Assembly (NCBI GenBank): GCA_016872775.1
Contig: VGZA01000034.1
Span: 1-64,000, forward strand
DNA length: 64,000 nucleotides
Source: Planctomycetota bacterium
Lineage (GTDB): Bacteria; Planctomycetota; Planctomycetia; Pirellulales; Pirellulaceae
Reading direction: 5' to 3'
Below the pieces are notes generated by a model. That model saw only the letters and a program-made list of their open reading frames with translations, did not search any database and was not told where the DNA came from. Of this stretch, positions 16,284-26,061 are shown piece by piece. The stretch's first letter is position 1. Every line of letters begins with the position of its first letter. A program made the translations under genes and the position numbers.

Positions 16284-18950
16284 TTACTTCGCGGGGGAAT
16301 AGGCCTTGGTGAACGACTCCTGTTCGGCCAGTGCTCGTTCCAGTTCCGCCTGGGCCGCTTCGGACGCCGCTCGCGACTCCTCCACCGCCTTGGCTCGGGC
16401 GTTGAGCAGTGCCTCGGCCTGCTGCTGCGCGGCCTGGGCGGCCTGGAGCTCCGCCTGCAGTGCGGCAAGTTTTTCGGCAAGTGTTTTGGCGAGATTTTGT
16501 TTTTCCACCGTCGCCTTTGCCGCCGCTTCATGGTCGCCGGCAACGGCCAATTGACTTTGCTGAAGCTGCTGGAGCTTCTGTCGCGCGGCGGCCGCTTCCG
16601 CCTCGAGGCTGGCCGGCCGCTGCTGGAATCGCTGCAATTCGGCGGCCGCTTCCTGAGCCGCGGCCTGCGCCGCTTGCAGCTGTCCGCGCGCGGACTCGGC
16701 GGCTGTCGTTTTCAAGGCAACCTGTTGGTCGGCGGCGGTCTTGGCGGCCGTCTTGGCATCGACGTCGGCTTGAGCGTTGCGCATGGCATCTTGTGCCGCC
16801 TTCCTGGCGGCGACCGCGGCCGCCATTAGTTTCTCGGACTCGGCACGATCGGCCATCGCCTTCAGCACGGTTTGCGTGGCAACCAAGAGTGTTTGATTCG
16901 CCTGCTGCAGCGCGGCGGTTCGTTCCTCCAGAGCTTTCGCCGCGGCAACGCGTTCGGTCTCGCTCTTGCCTGCGAGTTCCGTGCTGGCCGCGACCTGCGC
17001 CTGGGCCGTTTCCAAAGCGGTCGCCTTTTCCATGGCCGTCTTGGTTGCGGCGGCAACCTCGGCCTGCGCTGCCGTTTTGTCGGCGGCAGTCTGGGCAGCC
17101 GCTGTCTTGTCGGCAACCAGTTTGTCGGCCGCGGCTTTTTCACCGGTCACTTTTTCCAGCACCGCTTTTTCCGCTGCGACTTTCTCGACCGCCGCCTTTG
17201 CCTGGGTCACTTTTTCTTGCAACAGCTGTTCCGCCGCGTTTCGCTCCTGCGTCGACTTTTGTTGGCCGGTTTGCGCAGCCGTTTGTTGTTCGGTGACTTT
17301 GACCATCGCTGCAATCGCCTCCTGCAACCGTTTTTCACTGGCACCACTTTCGGTGTCCGCTTTCTGCACCGCAGCGGTCGCCGCCGCCAGATTGTCGGCG
17401 GAGGCCTTCAACGCGGCAGCCGCGTCGGCAGCCGATTTTTCCGCGACAGCGCGCTGTTCATCCGCCGCATTGGCGACCGCCTGTGCAGCGGTTGTGGCGG
17501 CGGAAAGCGACTGCACGGTCTGATCCAGCGACGGCGGATTGGGGGGCAAATTACCAACTTCTGCAGCGTCGGCGAAATTCCAGAGCTTCACCGCGCCCGA
17601 CCAATCGCCAGCCAATACACGCTGGCCATCGTGCGAGAACGCCACTTCCAAAGCGGCTTCAGCAAACGCCGGAAACGACTTCAACGCCGCTCCATTCCCA
17701 TCCCAGCACTTCGCGGTATTATCCTTGCCGGCCGTCGCAATCCGTCCGTCATGCGTGAACGCGACTGACATCACGCCGCCGCCATGCGCTCCCCAACTCT
17801 TGATCTGGTTGCCGTCGTTCATTTCCCACAATCGGACGTTCGTGTCCTCGCCAGCGCTCGCCAGCACATTCGAGTCGAGTCGCCAACTGACATCGCACAC
17901 TGCCCCGTTATGGCCACGCAGATTCAAGTACTCGCGAGCGGTCGCCGCCTCCCAAACAAATAACCCTCCGCTGCGGTCTGCCGTCGCCAGGAGCACGCCG
18001 TCGGGGCTGAACTGCACGGCATAAACCCAATCCGTGTGCTTCTTGATTTCGTACAGCATCTCCCCGGTTTCCGTGGAGAAGATCCGCACCGTGCGCTGCG
18101 GGCCCCCCAGAGCGACCAGCGTATGATCATTGTTGATGTCCGCCGACAGAACCACATCCAGTTCGTCGCCAATTTTTTGCAGCCGACGGCCGGTCTTCAC
18201 GTCGTATAAGATCACTGCTCCCGAATGACCACCGCGCCCGCCTCCGGCCAGCAATAACGTCCCATCCCGACTGAAACGCAGCACGTACGGCACGCCTTCC
18301 GGAAAAGGCAGAATGCCGAGCAGTCGGGTCGTGTCGGAGTGATAGAGTGCGATCTGGTGTTGCCCGGCCACCGCAACCAGCGGGGCCCAGGGACTGGACG
18401 CGACTGCGGTCACCGCGGCGGCGCGCGCTGTCAGCACGGTAGGCTGACGAAAAATCCCCTCCGGCATGGCCGCGGGGCCTTCAGGCTTACCCGACTTGCC
18501 CGCGGCCGACATTGCGAACGCCGGCTTTTTTTTGATATTCGCCTTCGAGCCGGCGTTCTCCAGAGCCCCTCCTTCAATCCACTGGCGAATTACGTTCAGC
18601 TTGGCCTCCGGCAATTTGTCCTGCATGGGAGGCATGAACGGCTGTTCCTGATGGCTGACCAAAGCCCACAAACGCGAACTGCCGGGATCTCCGGCCAGTA
18701 CCACCTGGCCACCGCTCCCGCCTTCTATCGCCTTTCCATAACTATCGAGTGCCAGGCCCCCTTTGGCCCCATTCTGATTGTGGCAGCTGAAGCAATGCTC
18801 GCGCAGAATCGGCCGAACATGATCCTCGTAATTGACTTTCGGTTGATCGCCGGCCGGCTTGGCGTCCTCTGCGGTTGCAGGGACGGTCAACGCACTCACA
18901 TGCAGAACAGATGCGAACAACAAATTCGAAAAACGGAATGTAAAATTCAT
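16284..18950 (-). CDS. Planctomycete cytochrome c / WD40 protein with long coiled-coil tail
   Basis: 888 residues. A signal peptide precedes a PSCyt1-type haem domain (HCFSCH at 52-57). Residues about 170-470 hold WD40 repeats (DWVYAVQFSPDGVLLATADRSG, GAVCDVSWRLDSNVLASAGEDTNVRLW, VMSVAFTHDGRIATAGKDN). The last 400 or so residues are Ala/Gln/Lys/Glu-rich heptad-like sequence predicted to form a very long coiled coil. The protein is probably periplasmic. It sits downstream of the DUF1549/DUF1553 gene in the same operon, with 32 bases between them. Its molecular activity is unknown. The haem suggests redox or structural anchoring. Confidence 0.9.
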   Translation of the reverse strand: MNFTFRFSNLLFASVLHVSALTVPATAEDAKPAGDQPKVNYEDHVRPILREHCFSCHNQNGAKGGLALDSYGKAIEGGSGGQVVLAGDPGSSRLWALVSHQEQPFMPPMQDKLPEAKLNVIRQWIEGGALENAGSKANIKKKPAFAMSAAGKSGKPEGPAAMPEGIFRQPTVLTARAAAVTAVASSPWAPLVAVAGQHQIALYHSDTTRLLGILPFPEGVPYVLRFSRDGTLLLAGGGRGGHSGAVILYDVKTGRRLQKIGDELDVVLSADINNDHTLVALGGPQRTVRIFSTETGEMLYEIKKHTDWVYAVQFSPDGVLLATADRSGGLFVWEAATAREYLNLRGHNGAVCDVSWRLDSNVLASAGEDTNVRLWEMNDGNQIKSWGAHGGGVMSVAFTHDGRIATAGKDNTAKCWDGNGAALKSFPAFAEAALEVAFSHDGQRVLAGDWSGAVKLWNFADAAEVGNLPPNPPSLDQTVQSLSAATTAAQAVANAADEQRAVAEKSAADAAAALKASADNLAAATAAVQKADTESGASEKRLQEAIAAMVKVTEQQTAAQTGQQKSTQERNAAEQLLQEKVTQAKAAVEKVAAEKAVLEKVTGEKAAADKLVADKTAAAQTAADKTAAQAEVAAATKTAMEKATALETAQAQVAASTELAGKSETERVAAAKALEERTAALQQANQTLLVATQTVLKAMADRAESEKLMAAAVAARKAAQDAMRNAQADVDAKTAAKTAADQQVALKTTAAESARGQLQAAQAAAQEAAAELQRFQQRPASLEAEAAAARQKLQQLQQSQLAVAGDHEAAAKATVEKQNLAKTLAEKLAALQAELQAAQAAQQQAEALLNARAKAVEESRAASEAAQAELERALAEQESFTKAYSPAK

Positions 18951-18982
18951 GGCAGCGGCTCGGTCTGCGACTTGTTCCAGCG

Positions 18983-21430
18983 TTAGTGATTGAATACGAA
19001 TTCACGTGAGTTCAGTACGGCCCAGAAAACATCCTCTAATCCTGCCTGCGGGCTCTCTGCATCGGCGACGATTGCCGTCAGACGCTCGACTTCGACGGGA
19101 GTCGGCCGTCGGCCGAGCGAGCGAATCACGATCGACTCGACAATCTGGGGAACGGACTTGCCGGCATCCAGCCACTGTTTTACCAGTCCGCCCTGGCCGA
19201 TTTTGGTCTGCAGAGTGTCACCGTTAATCAAGTGCAGGGCCTGCGACAATGTCGGCTCCATCTTGACGTCGCAGGCGCAGACCGTGTCCCGCGCCGAGCG
19301 GCCGAATGTCGTAAGGAAGTAGGTGCTCGAACCGCCATCGGCCACCTGCACCGCGCGCGCGCCTAAAGGCAGTCCGCGGAACTTGTCTTTCGTGCTGGTC
19401 ACCTGACTGATGCAGTCCAGCAGCATTTCGGCCTGGATCCGCCGCACGTTGCCGTGCGCAAAATTCCGTTCATCATCCTTGTTACTGTCATTGCGCTCCG
19501 TGCTGCGTTGATAAGTCTGCGAGTTGCAGATATCGCGCACCAGCTGCTTGAAGTCATAATTGTACTGGACAAGTTTGTCGCCCAAGGTCTTGAACAATTC
19601 CGGGTTGCTGGGGGGATTACTGACGCGGACGTCGTCCACCGGTTCGACGATTCCTTTACCGAAGAAATGGGCCCAGACTCGATTGGCGACGCTGGGGGCG
19701 AAGTAAGGGTTGTCGGTCGAGGTCAACCACTCGGCCAACACCACGCGCCGATCGTTCCCGGCCAGATCCGGCTTGGCGCCGCCCAGGAACTTGGGCGGCA
19801 TCGGACGGCCGCCGACCAGGTGATTTACTTCGCCGCTGCCGCTGTTGAAGACGATCGTCTCGCGATAGTCCTCCCCCTGCTTGCGGCCGATCTGAGCAAA
19901 GAACGCGGCGAAACTGTAGTAGTCGTCCATCGTCCAGCGATCAAACGGGTGGTTATGGCACTGCGCGCATTGGGTGCGAATGCCCATGAAGACCTGCGCC
20001 ACATTCTCCGCGGTCTTCAGCGTGTCCCGTTCGATCTGGTAGTAGTTCGTCGCTGCGTTGCGAAACGTACCGCCGGAAGCCCCCAACAACTCCTGGATCA
20101 TCTTGTTGAGCGGGACATTGCTGGCGATCTTGTCGGTGAGCCAATTCGAGTAGAGGAACATCGATTTGTAGCTTACAGCGTTGTTCGATTTGACCATCAG
20201 AAGTTCGGCCCATTTCATCGCCCAGATTTCCGAGAACTCTTTGCGATCGAGCAGGCGGTCGACAAGTTTGGCCCGCTTGAGCGGATCGGCATCGGCGACG
20301 AAAGCCAGATACTCCTCTTCGGTTGGCAGTTGTCCGGCGATATCGATTGTCGCGCGACGCAGGAACTGCTCGTCCGAACAGATCCCGCTGGGCTGCACTC
20401 GGATTTTGTTCAATTTGGCGCCGACGAGTTCATCGACGTAATTGCCTTGAATGGGAGGTGCGGCATATTGCAGATCCTTGGGAAGCACCAGGATCTGGCT
20501 GCCAACGGTGTGGGTCTCGAATCGGGCCATGACAAACGCTTCGCCCCTGGCGGCGGCGGTGACGAGCCCATCGGCGTTCATCGGCGCCGAATTGTCGTTG
20601 CTGGTCATGAATGTCGCGAGGCTCGTGACATCGCGGTCGGTACCGTCGGTATAGGTCGCGCGCGCCAGAAACTGTTGCGTCGAATCGGCACCCTCCAGCA
20701 CGGCAGCTGGCGGGAAGATCTCCAGTCGAGCAACGACGGGCGGCTCGCCGGGGTCCTGCGGCGCGCCTGCTTCAAGCCAGCGCATCAAAGTCCGGCCATA
20801 TTCACTCTCCAATGCAAATCGTTTGCCGCCGGTATGCGGCACGATGCCGACGGACTTTTCGATGAGCAGACTCTCGGCAGGCAATGCAAGATTGATTCGG
20901 CGCGGGCCAAGTTCCCGGGTCAGTCGCAGATAATCACCTTTGGGATCGAAGCCGAACAGAGACAAACGAAACCCGTCCTTACCCCGTGCGGCGCCGTGGC
21001 AGCTGCCAGTATTGCAACCAGACCGCGCGAAGACCGGCATTACGTCCAAGTGGAAACTCACAGGTCGTTCCACCGCCGCATCCTTGACGTTAACGGGTAC
21101 CGTTGCCTTAAGTCCCTGAAAGTCGACGACCAATGCGGTTGTCCCGTCGGCGGTCGGATAAACAGTCGTACCGCCCAATCGCGCCAAGTTCGCGTCGGCG
21201 ATTTGGGCGACGGACTCCTTGGTGACATCGCGCGTCACCCCGTCCTCTCGACTGGCGATGACGACGTACCGCTGGAAATCCTGTTTGGATTGCAGATGGA
21301 TCTGCGGCGGATAGACGGTGATCCCCGTGAGCGGTGGATCGGCGGCATTACTATTCGACGCCGACGCGACCACCATGCAAACCATGAGGGCAAACGAAGC
21401 CCGAAAGAATCGTCGAATCAGGTGACTCAT
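18983..21430 (-). CDS. DUF1549/DUF1553 secreted cytochrome-like protein with Ig-like repeats
   Basis: 815 residues with a signal peptide. N-terminal bacterial Ig-like (Big2) segments contain an atypical CNTGSCH site at 139-145, as is usual in this family. The DUF1549 domain (YVDELVGAKLNKIRVQPSG, FLRRATIDIAGQLPTEEEY) follows, with CAQCH at 488-492. The DUF1553 domain (RRVVLAEWLTSTDNPYFAPSVANRVWAHFFGKGIVEP) ends the protein. Planctomycetes encode many such pairs with DUF1501 proteins. They have been linked to degradation of complex, often sulfated, organics, but the biochemistry is unproven. The start overlaps the stop of the upstream gene (ATGA), indicating translational coupling. Confidence 0.94.
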   Translation of the reverse strand: MSHLIRRFFRASFALMVCMVVASASNSNAADPPLTGITVYPPQIHLQSKQDFQRYVVIASREDGVTRDVTKESVAQIADANLARLGGTTVYPTADGTTALVVDFQGLKATVPVNVKDAAVERPVSFHLDVMPVFARSGCNTGSCHGAARGKDGFRLSLFGFDPKGDYLRLTRELGPRRINLALPAESLLIEKSVGIVPHTGGKRFALESEYGRTLMRWLEAGAPQDPGEPPVVARLEIFPPAAVLEGADSTQQFLARATYTDGTDRDVTSLATFMTSNDNSAPMNADGLVTAAARGEAFVMARFETHTVGSQILVLPKDLQYAAPPIQGNYVDELVGAKLNKIRVQPSGICSDEQFLRRATIDIAGQLPTEEEYLAFVADADPLKRAKLVDRLLDRKEFSEIWAMKWAELLMVKSNNAVSYKSMFLYSNWLTDKIASNVPLNKMIQELLGASGGTFRNAATNYYQIERDTLKTAENVAQVFMGIRTQCAQCHNHPFDRWTMDDYYSFAAFFAQIGRKQGEDYRETIVFNSGSGEVNHLVGGRPMPPKFLGGAKPDLAGNDRRVVLAEWLTSTDNPYFAPSVANRVWAHFFGKGIVEPVDDVRVSNPPSNPELFKTLGDKLVQYNYDFKQLVRDICNSQTYQRSTERNDSNKDDERNFAHGNVRRIQAEMLLDCISQVTSTKDKFRGLPLGARAVQVADGGSSTYFLTTFGRSARDTVCACDVKMEPTLSQALHLINGDTLQTKIGQGGLVKQWLDAGKSVPQIVESIVIRSLGRRPTPVEVERLTAIVADAESPQAGLEDVFWAVLNSREFVFNH

Positions 21431-23898
21431 TTTTTTCCCTGCTGTTCACGTTCAAGTCGAAGTTGTTCCAGCCGCGTCAGTCGCTTCTGTTCCGGCGGCT
21501 TGGGTTGTTCGGGCATGGGCGCGGCGGTCGGCATCGGCGGCGGCATCGGCGCGGCTACCTTGGGAGGCAACGGCTGATCGATGCGCAATTCGCCGGTCCC
21601 CACGGTCATCATTACCGGTTCGCCCGCGATCTGAAAAGTCGTACGGCAGAGAAGCTGTGCGTATTTTCCGGGCTTGGCGGCCGGGTTAACCTTGATCTTG
21701 AACACAAGTTCCGCCGTGTCCTTGTTGAACTTCAGCGGCGCCGTCGAAGTTTCCGGCGGTAATCCCAGCAGTTCCGCCGTGGCCTCGCCGTCGAAATCGA
21801 GTTTCTTCTCCACTTTGACGACCATTTCCGTATCCTGCCCCTGCTCGCATGCCGCCTTGCCGAAACTCAGGTTGTGGTACTGGTCGGCGATCACCAGATC
21901 GGCAAGTTGGGTCGAAGCCTCGACGGTGCCGTTGCCGAAACCCGCCCGCCCCATCACCACGATTTTCCAGGTCTTGATTTCCGCGCCCCCGTTCGCCGAC
22001 AGCGGAATCAACGCTTCGTTTTGTCCTTCCGGAATCGCAACCGAACCGGACGACCCGATTCCAGGCGGGTTGTAAAGCAGGAACACGGAAATCGGCGTTT
22101 TGAACTCCGGGGCCCGCGTCGCAACAATCTTCAGGTCCATCGCACCATTGCGAACGATCGGCGCTTTGGGTTGCACGATGTCAATCTTGAACGGGACCGC
22201 ATCGGCTAGTGCGACCGCCATTCGGTCCGCGTTGTGCCCCCAGACATCGATGTTGTTCTGACCGCGCACGAGCATCGTCCGCTGGTTCAGATGACCCTCA
22301 ATCTTCAAATTTGCGTCCGCGGAACGGCCAACCAGATCGACCAGTGCTCCCGCAGGGGAAGCTTCGGCCGCGGCCGAAATCAGCACGGGAATATCGGATC
22401 GGTTCGCCGGCATCGGCTGGGCCTCGAGTGCCAGCCCGGCCGGCAGTCCCTGCAAGTCGACCAGCAAATCCCCACCCCAGTTCGTCCGTCCGGCGGTCAC
22501 GAGGAACGCCGTGCGGTTGCCTTTGGGCACGACAATCGTATGCGGCACATACTGCGACCGCTCCGGCAACCCCATCGTCAGCGATGCCACGACCGGCGTC
22601 ACCTCGACGCGATAAACGAAACTGGGACCACCCTGTCGCAGGTGATCGTTCACGGATATCAAGTAGTCCCCGTCGGCGGGAACGGCGAACCTCGCGTAGC
22701 TATCCGGACCAATCGCATCGTCGTTGCCGACGATGCCGCCACCCTGGGCATTGTAGATGGTCATGACCGAGTCGAGCGGCGATCGCAGTACACCGCGGGC
22801 GTAGACGCGCACGTCATACTGCTGCCCCGCTTTGGCGGAGAACTTGAAGTAATCAACGTCACCCGGTTGCTCGATAATCCCGTTGAGCGCCAACGGTGCC
22901 GGTCCACTGGGGCTGGCCTGCGCCACCGCATCATTCGGCTCGACTTCCAGATGGTTCTGCAAATCGGCAACACGGACATTGTTCGGTGAAGGAGAAATCC
23001 CGCGATCATCCTGGGCATGCAGTCCCACTTCCGCGGCAAGCGTGTTGGGCAGCGTGACCTGGGAGGTAAAGTCGCCGCCGCCATCACCGATCCACCGCAC
23101 GGCCATGGTTTCGCCAGCACGTCCTCCCGCCGGGTAAACTGCCGTGGGGCGCGGGTAACTCCCGATATGCAGCCGATAGATGCAGTTCCCATCGCCGCCG
23201 TAGGCACTCTCCCGCACCTGAATGATGTACTTGCCGTCTTCCGGCGCGATGACCGAGCAGAGGCAATCCTGGTTCAGCAGTGCGTTATCGTCGCTGCGGG
23301 ACAGTTCAAAACGAGCCGAATTAAGGATTGCCAAATAGGGATCGAAAAAGGTCCGTCCTAGTCGCAGACCCTCGAGTTCCGCCGTGATTCGCTCGCCTTT
23401 CTTCGCTTCGACCACAAAATGATCGACATCCTCGTTCTGCACCACGCCGGAAATCGTCACATTCATCGGCACCGCCTGGGGCTGCCCAAATTCCGAATTC
23501 GGTTCGACCTCTGCAACTTCGGCGAATGGTCCCACGGTGAACGTCATCAAATTGCTGATCCCCGTCGCAGTTCGGATGCGCACCGCGTGAATTCCCATGC
23601 GGCAATCGGCAGCGACTGCCAAGGTTGCTTTAACCAACCCATCATTCGCGGCCTCCAGCTTCTTGACGGCGATACCCGGCGAATAAAACAACAATTCCTG
23701 TGCGTCGCTCAGGCGCCCGCCGCCGAAGCTGACCTCGACTTCGGAGCCGCGCTGCAGCCCATACGGTGAAATCGATCCCAGACCCGGCTCCACCGCTTGC
23801 AATCGACCGGCGACCAACAACGAGCAGGCAATCCATAGGCCGATTCGCAGCATCCCTGCGCTCAGGCAGAATCGCTTCCTGTTTCGCGGCAAGTTCAT
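21427..23898 (-). CDS. Secreted PPC-domain (pre-peptidase C-terminal) protein
   Basis: 823 residues with an N-terminal signal sequence (MLRIGLWIACSLLVAGRLQA). At least two PPC-like beta-sandwich domains are visible (VQNEDVDHFVVEAKKGERITAELEG and IIEQPGDVDYFKFSAKAGQQYDVRVYA). These usually accompany secreted enzymes and mediate binding or folding. The C-terminus is proline-rich and then basic (RLTRLEQLRLEREQQGKK). No catalytic motif was recognised. It lies between the DUF1501 gene (216 bases upstream) and the DUF1549 gene (4-base overlap), so it is probably a surface partner of that system. Confidence 0.88.
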   Translation of the reverse strand: MNLPRNRKRFCLSAGMLRIGLWIACSLLVAGRLQAVEPGLGSISPYGLQRGSEVEVSFGGGRLSDAQELLFYSPGIAVKKLEAANDGLVKATLAVAADCRMGIHAVRIRTATGISNLMTFTVGPFAEVAEVEPNSEFGQPQAVPMNVTISGVVQNEDVDHFVVEAKKGERITAELEGLRLGRTFFDPYLAILNSARFELSRSDDNALLNQDCLCSVIAPEDGKYIIQVRESAYGGDGNCIYRLHIGSYPRPTAVYPAGGRAGETMAVRWIGDGGGDFTSQVTLPNTLAAEVGLHAQDDRGISPSPNNVRVADLQNHLEVEPNDAVAQASPSGPAPLALNGIIEQPGDVDYFKFSAKAGQQYDVRVYARGVLRSPLDSVMTIYNAQGGGIVGNDDAIGPDSYARFAVPADGDYLISVNDHLRQGGPSFVYRVEVTPVVASLTMGLPERSQYVPHTIVVPKGNRTAFLVTAGRTNWGGDLLVDLQGLPAGLALEAQPMPANRSDIPVLISAAAEASPAGALVDLVGRSADANLKIEGHLNQRTMLVRGQNNIDVWGHNADRMAVALADAVPFKIDIVQPKAPIVRNGAMDLKIVATRAPEFKTPISVFLLYNPPGIGSSGSVAIPEGQNEALIPLSANGGAEIKTWKIVVMGRAGFGNGTVEASTQLADLVIADQYHNLSFGKAACEQGQDTEMVVKVEKKLDFDGEATAELLGLPPETSTAPLKFNKDTAELVFKIKVNPAAKPGKYAQLLCRTTFQIAGEPVMMTVGTGELRIDQPLPPKVAAPMPPPMPTAAPMPEQPKPPEQKRLTRLEQLRLEREQQGKK

Positions 23899-24114
23899 TC
23901 GAAACCTCGTGGGGTCGAAAGTGATCAGAAAACGGAAGGTGGGAGTCCCGCAGGCAGGGCCGGCAGCGTGGGAAAATGGTGGAGTTTCACGACAACGCCG
24001 TGGGTAACGGCGGATGCGTTTGGCTCGTCACGCGTCGCCACCTCGCCGCACGATGCCGGCCGCGTTCCTCCCACGGACGTTCGCATCGTTGCTTGTGGGA
24101 CGAATATCTATTCT

Positions 24115-25419
24115 TTATGCAATCAGCGGGCGAATCAACTTTCCACCGTCGATAATTTCGATCGGTCGGTTTCCCGGGGCCATCAGTTCTTTGTCGGCGA
24201 CGATTCCCAGTTGATGGTAGATGGTCGTGGCCAGGTCGCCCGGCTCCACCGGATCCTCTTCCGGCTCGGACGCCGTCGCGTTAGACGACCCGTAGATCAT
24301 TCCGCCCTTGATGCCACCGCCAGCGAGCATCACGCTGAAAACCTTGGGCCAATGGTCGCGTCCCGCCGTACCATTGATTTTGGGCGTGCGACCGAATTCG
24401 CTGGACACCATGATCATGGTAGTTTTCAACAGGCCTTGACGGTCGAGGTCGGTGATCAACGCCGTCAGCGCTTGATCGAGTTCCGGCATCTGGCCGCGCA
24501 TTCCAGCGGTAATCTGGTTGTGCATGTCCCAGCCGCCATAGGTCAAGGCGACGAATCGCACACCCGCGGCAACCAGCCGGCGCGCCATCAACAGACGCTG
24601 TCCAGCCGTGTTTCGGCCATACTCGTCGCGAACATTGGCAGGTTCGGCATCAATATTAAACGCCTCGCGCGCGGCCTGGGAACTGATCAAGTTGTACGCG
24701 CGATCGTAGAACGTATTGAGCGCCCCGACGTTGTCCGACTTGTCGCGCTGCGCGAAGTACTCGTTAACCGCTTCCAGAGCGCTGCGGCGGCGGGCAAACC
24801 GCTTTTCATCCACGCCCGACGGCAGATTCAAATCCAGAACGCGAAAGCCGCCCGCTGCAGGATCCGACCCCAGACTGAAGGGCGCGAACGACGAACTGAG
24901 ATACCCACTGCTGGCGAACTCGTTTGGTACCGATGGCACGCAAACGTACGGCGGCAGGTTGTTTCGCGGGCCATATTCGTGACTAACCACACTTCCCATG
25001 CTGGGGAAAATCAGCGCCGGGCTGGGGCGGTAACCGGTGAACATGTTGTGCGTTCCCCGTTCATGCGCCGCCTCTCCGTGGGTCATCGAGCGAATAATTG
25101 CGATCTTGTCGGCAACGGTCGCCAGTCGCGGCAATGTCTCGCTCAGTTCTTCCCCCGTATTGGTTTTCACCGTCCGCATCTCGCCTCGGTACTCGATCGG
25201 CGAATACGGTTTCGGATCAAATGACTCTTGATGGGCCATTCCACCAGGCAAAAAGATGTGAATTACGCTCTGGGCCTTCGCTTCAATAAAGTCGTAGTGC
25301 TTCTGGTCGGCGAGCGCCTCGCGCATCTGGAAGAAATTCGCCAGGTTCAGCCCCAAGCCGCCAACGGCGCCGACGGTCAGGAAACCTCGACGGCCAAAAC
25401 GATGTCCCTCACAAAGCAT
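24115..25419 (-). CDS. DUF1501 family Tat-exported protein (alkaline phosphatase-like fold)
   Basis: 434 residues. Twin-arginine leader FGRRGFLTVGAVGGLGLNLA. DUF1501 hallmarks are the early HIFLPGGMAHQESFDPKP, the middle LLMARRLVAAGVRFVALTYGGWDMHNQ, and the late MVSSEFGRTPKINGTAGRDHW. The family is related to alkaline phosphatase/sulfatase folds, but its reaction is not established. It is the first gene of the operon that continues with the PPC, DUF1549/DUF1553 and cytochrome/WD40 genes, a typical planctomycete set. AGGAG lies 6 bases before the ATG at 25419. Confidence 0.95.
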   Translation of the reverse strand: MLCEGHRFGRRGFLTVGAVGGLGLNLANFFQMREALADQKHYDFIEAKAQSVIHIFLPGGMAHQESFDPKPYSPIEYRGEMRTVKTNTGEELSETLPRLATVADKIAIIRSMTHGEAAHERGTHNMFTGYRPSPALIFPSMGSVVSHEYGPRNNLPPYVCVPSVPNEFASSGYLSSSFAPFSLGSDPAAGGFRVLDLNLPSGVDEKRFARRRSALEAVNEYFAQRDKSDNVGALNTFYDRAYNLISSQAAREAFNIDAEPANVRDEYGRNTAGQRLLMARRLVAAGVRFVALTYGGWDMHNQITAGMRGQMPELDQALTALITDLDRQGLLKTTMIMVSSEFGRTPKINGTAGRDHWPKVFSVMLAGGGIKGGMIYGSSNATASEPEEDPVEPGDLATTIYHQLGIVADKELMAPGNRPIEIIDGGKLIRPLIA

Positions 25420-25653
25420 GTCAAACTCCTCTCCAACTAAGTCCCGTTTCCAGCGACAAGCCGACTGTTTTGTATAGAACCAGTGACACGTTCACCGAAG
25501 AACAAAATAAAAGGCAGGACACTTTAATCAAGTGCCAAACAAGGGTGGGAGCAGTCACCAACAAACAAACGACTGCCTATGCGTTGAATGGTAACAACCT
25601 CGGAATTGACTGTCAACTTAACCGGCGAAAGGTCGCTGGTCGCCTTGAAGAGA

Positions 25654-25686
25654 ACGAGTCGCCAAGGATTAGCCCTGGCGGCTCGT
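25654..25686 (-). terminator. Likely terminator downstream of csrA
   Basis: On the minus strand a stem of ACGAG-x-CGCCA paired with TGGCG-x-CTCGT, plus an inner GG/CC, closes a short loop and is followed by TTCTCTT. It starts about 22 bases after the csrA stop. The T-tract is imperfect. Confidence 0.5.
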
Positions 25687-25708
25687 CAATGGGCACACGA
25701 ATCTGATT

Positions 25709-25951
25709 TTAATTCTCAGCCGTCAGCGATTCCGGTTGGCCCGTGGCAGTTGTTACCTCGCCCGCCACTTCCACCATCAGTCCCGGCCCTTCAGTGACAA
25801 CGTGGACCTCCAGTTCTTCCCGGAGAACCAGAACATCAGGCGGGGCATCGATCCCTAATCGAACCTTGTCACCCGACACTCGCACCACGGTGACTACAAT
25901 CGAGTTCCCCAGGCGAATGCGTTCACTTTCCTTGCGTGACAAGACGAGCAT
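25709..25951 (-). CDS. csrA: Carbon storage regulator CsrA
   Basis: 80 residues. The N-terminal MLVLSRKESERIRLGNSI, with the RNA-contacting Leu4/Arg6 region, and the VRLGIDAPPDVLVLREEL segment are typical CsrA. CsrA dimers bind GGA motifs in 5' leaders and repress or stabilise mRNAs, controlling carbon storage, motility and surface life. The C-terminal 20 residues extend past the minimal core. A strong GGAGG lies 8 bases before the ATG, and this GGA could itself be a CsrA site. The gene has its own promoter and terminator signals and stands alone. Confidence 0.96.
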   Translation of the reverse strand: MLVLSRKESERIRLGNSIVVTVVRVSGDKVRLGIDAPPDVLVLREELEVHVVTEGPGLMVEVAGEVTTATGQPESLTAEN

Positions 25952-25993
25952 ATGAATAACCTCCGTGTAGGTGTTGATTTGTGTAGTAGTGTA

Positions 25994-26021
25994 ATTATGT
26001 ATAGTTTTCCGCCCGCGTCAA
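25994..26021 (-). promoter_or_regulatory. csrA: Sigma-70-like promoter of csrA
   Basis: On the minus strand TTGACG (26021-26016) and CATAAT (25999-25994) are 16 bases apart, 5/6 matches each. The AT-rich tract is conspicuous against the GC-rich background. It implies a leader of about 35-40 bases before csrA. Confidence 0.65.
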
Positions 26022-26061
26022 GTCCGATTTCCCTACCAGTATGCCAGGGCTCAAAACGAGC

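Noticed and set aside
19454-21577. A 707-residue plus-strand frame opposite the DUF1549 gene
   Set aside because: It mirrors codon bias of the minus-strand gene, has no family motifs, and the opposite strand has clear domains and haem sites.
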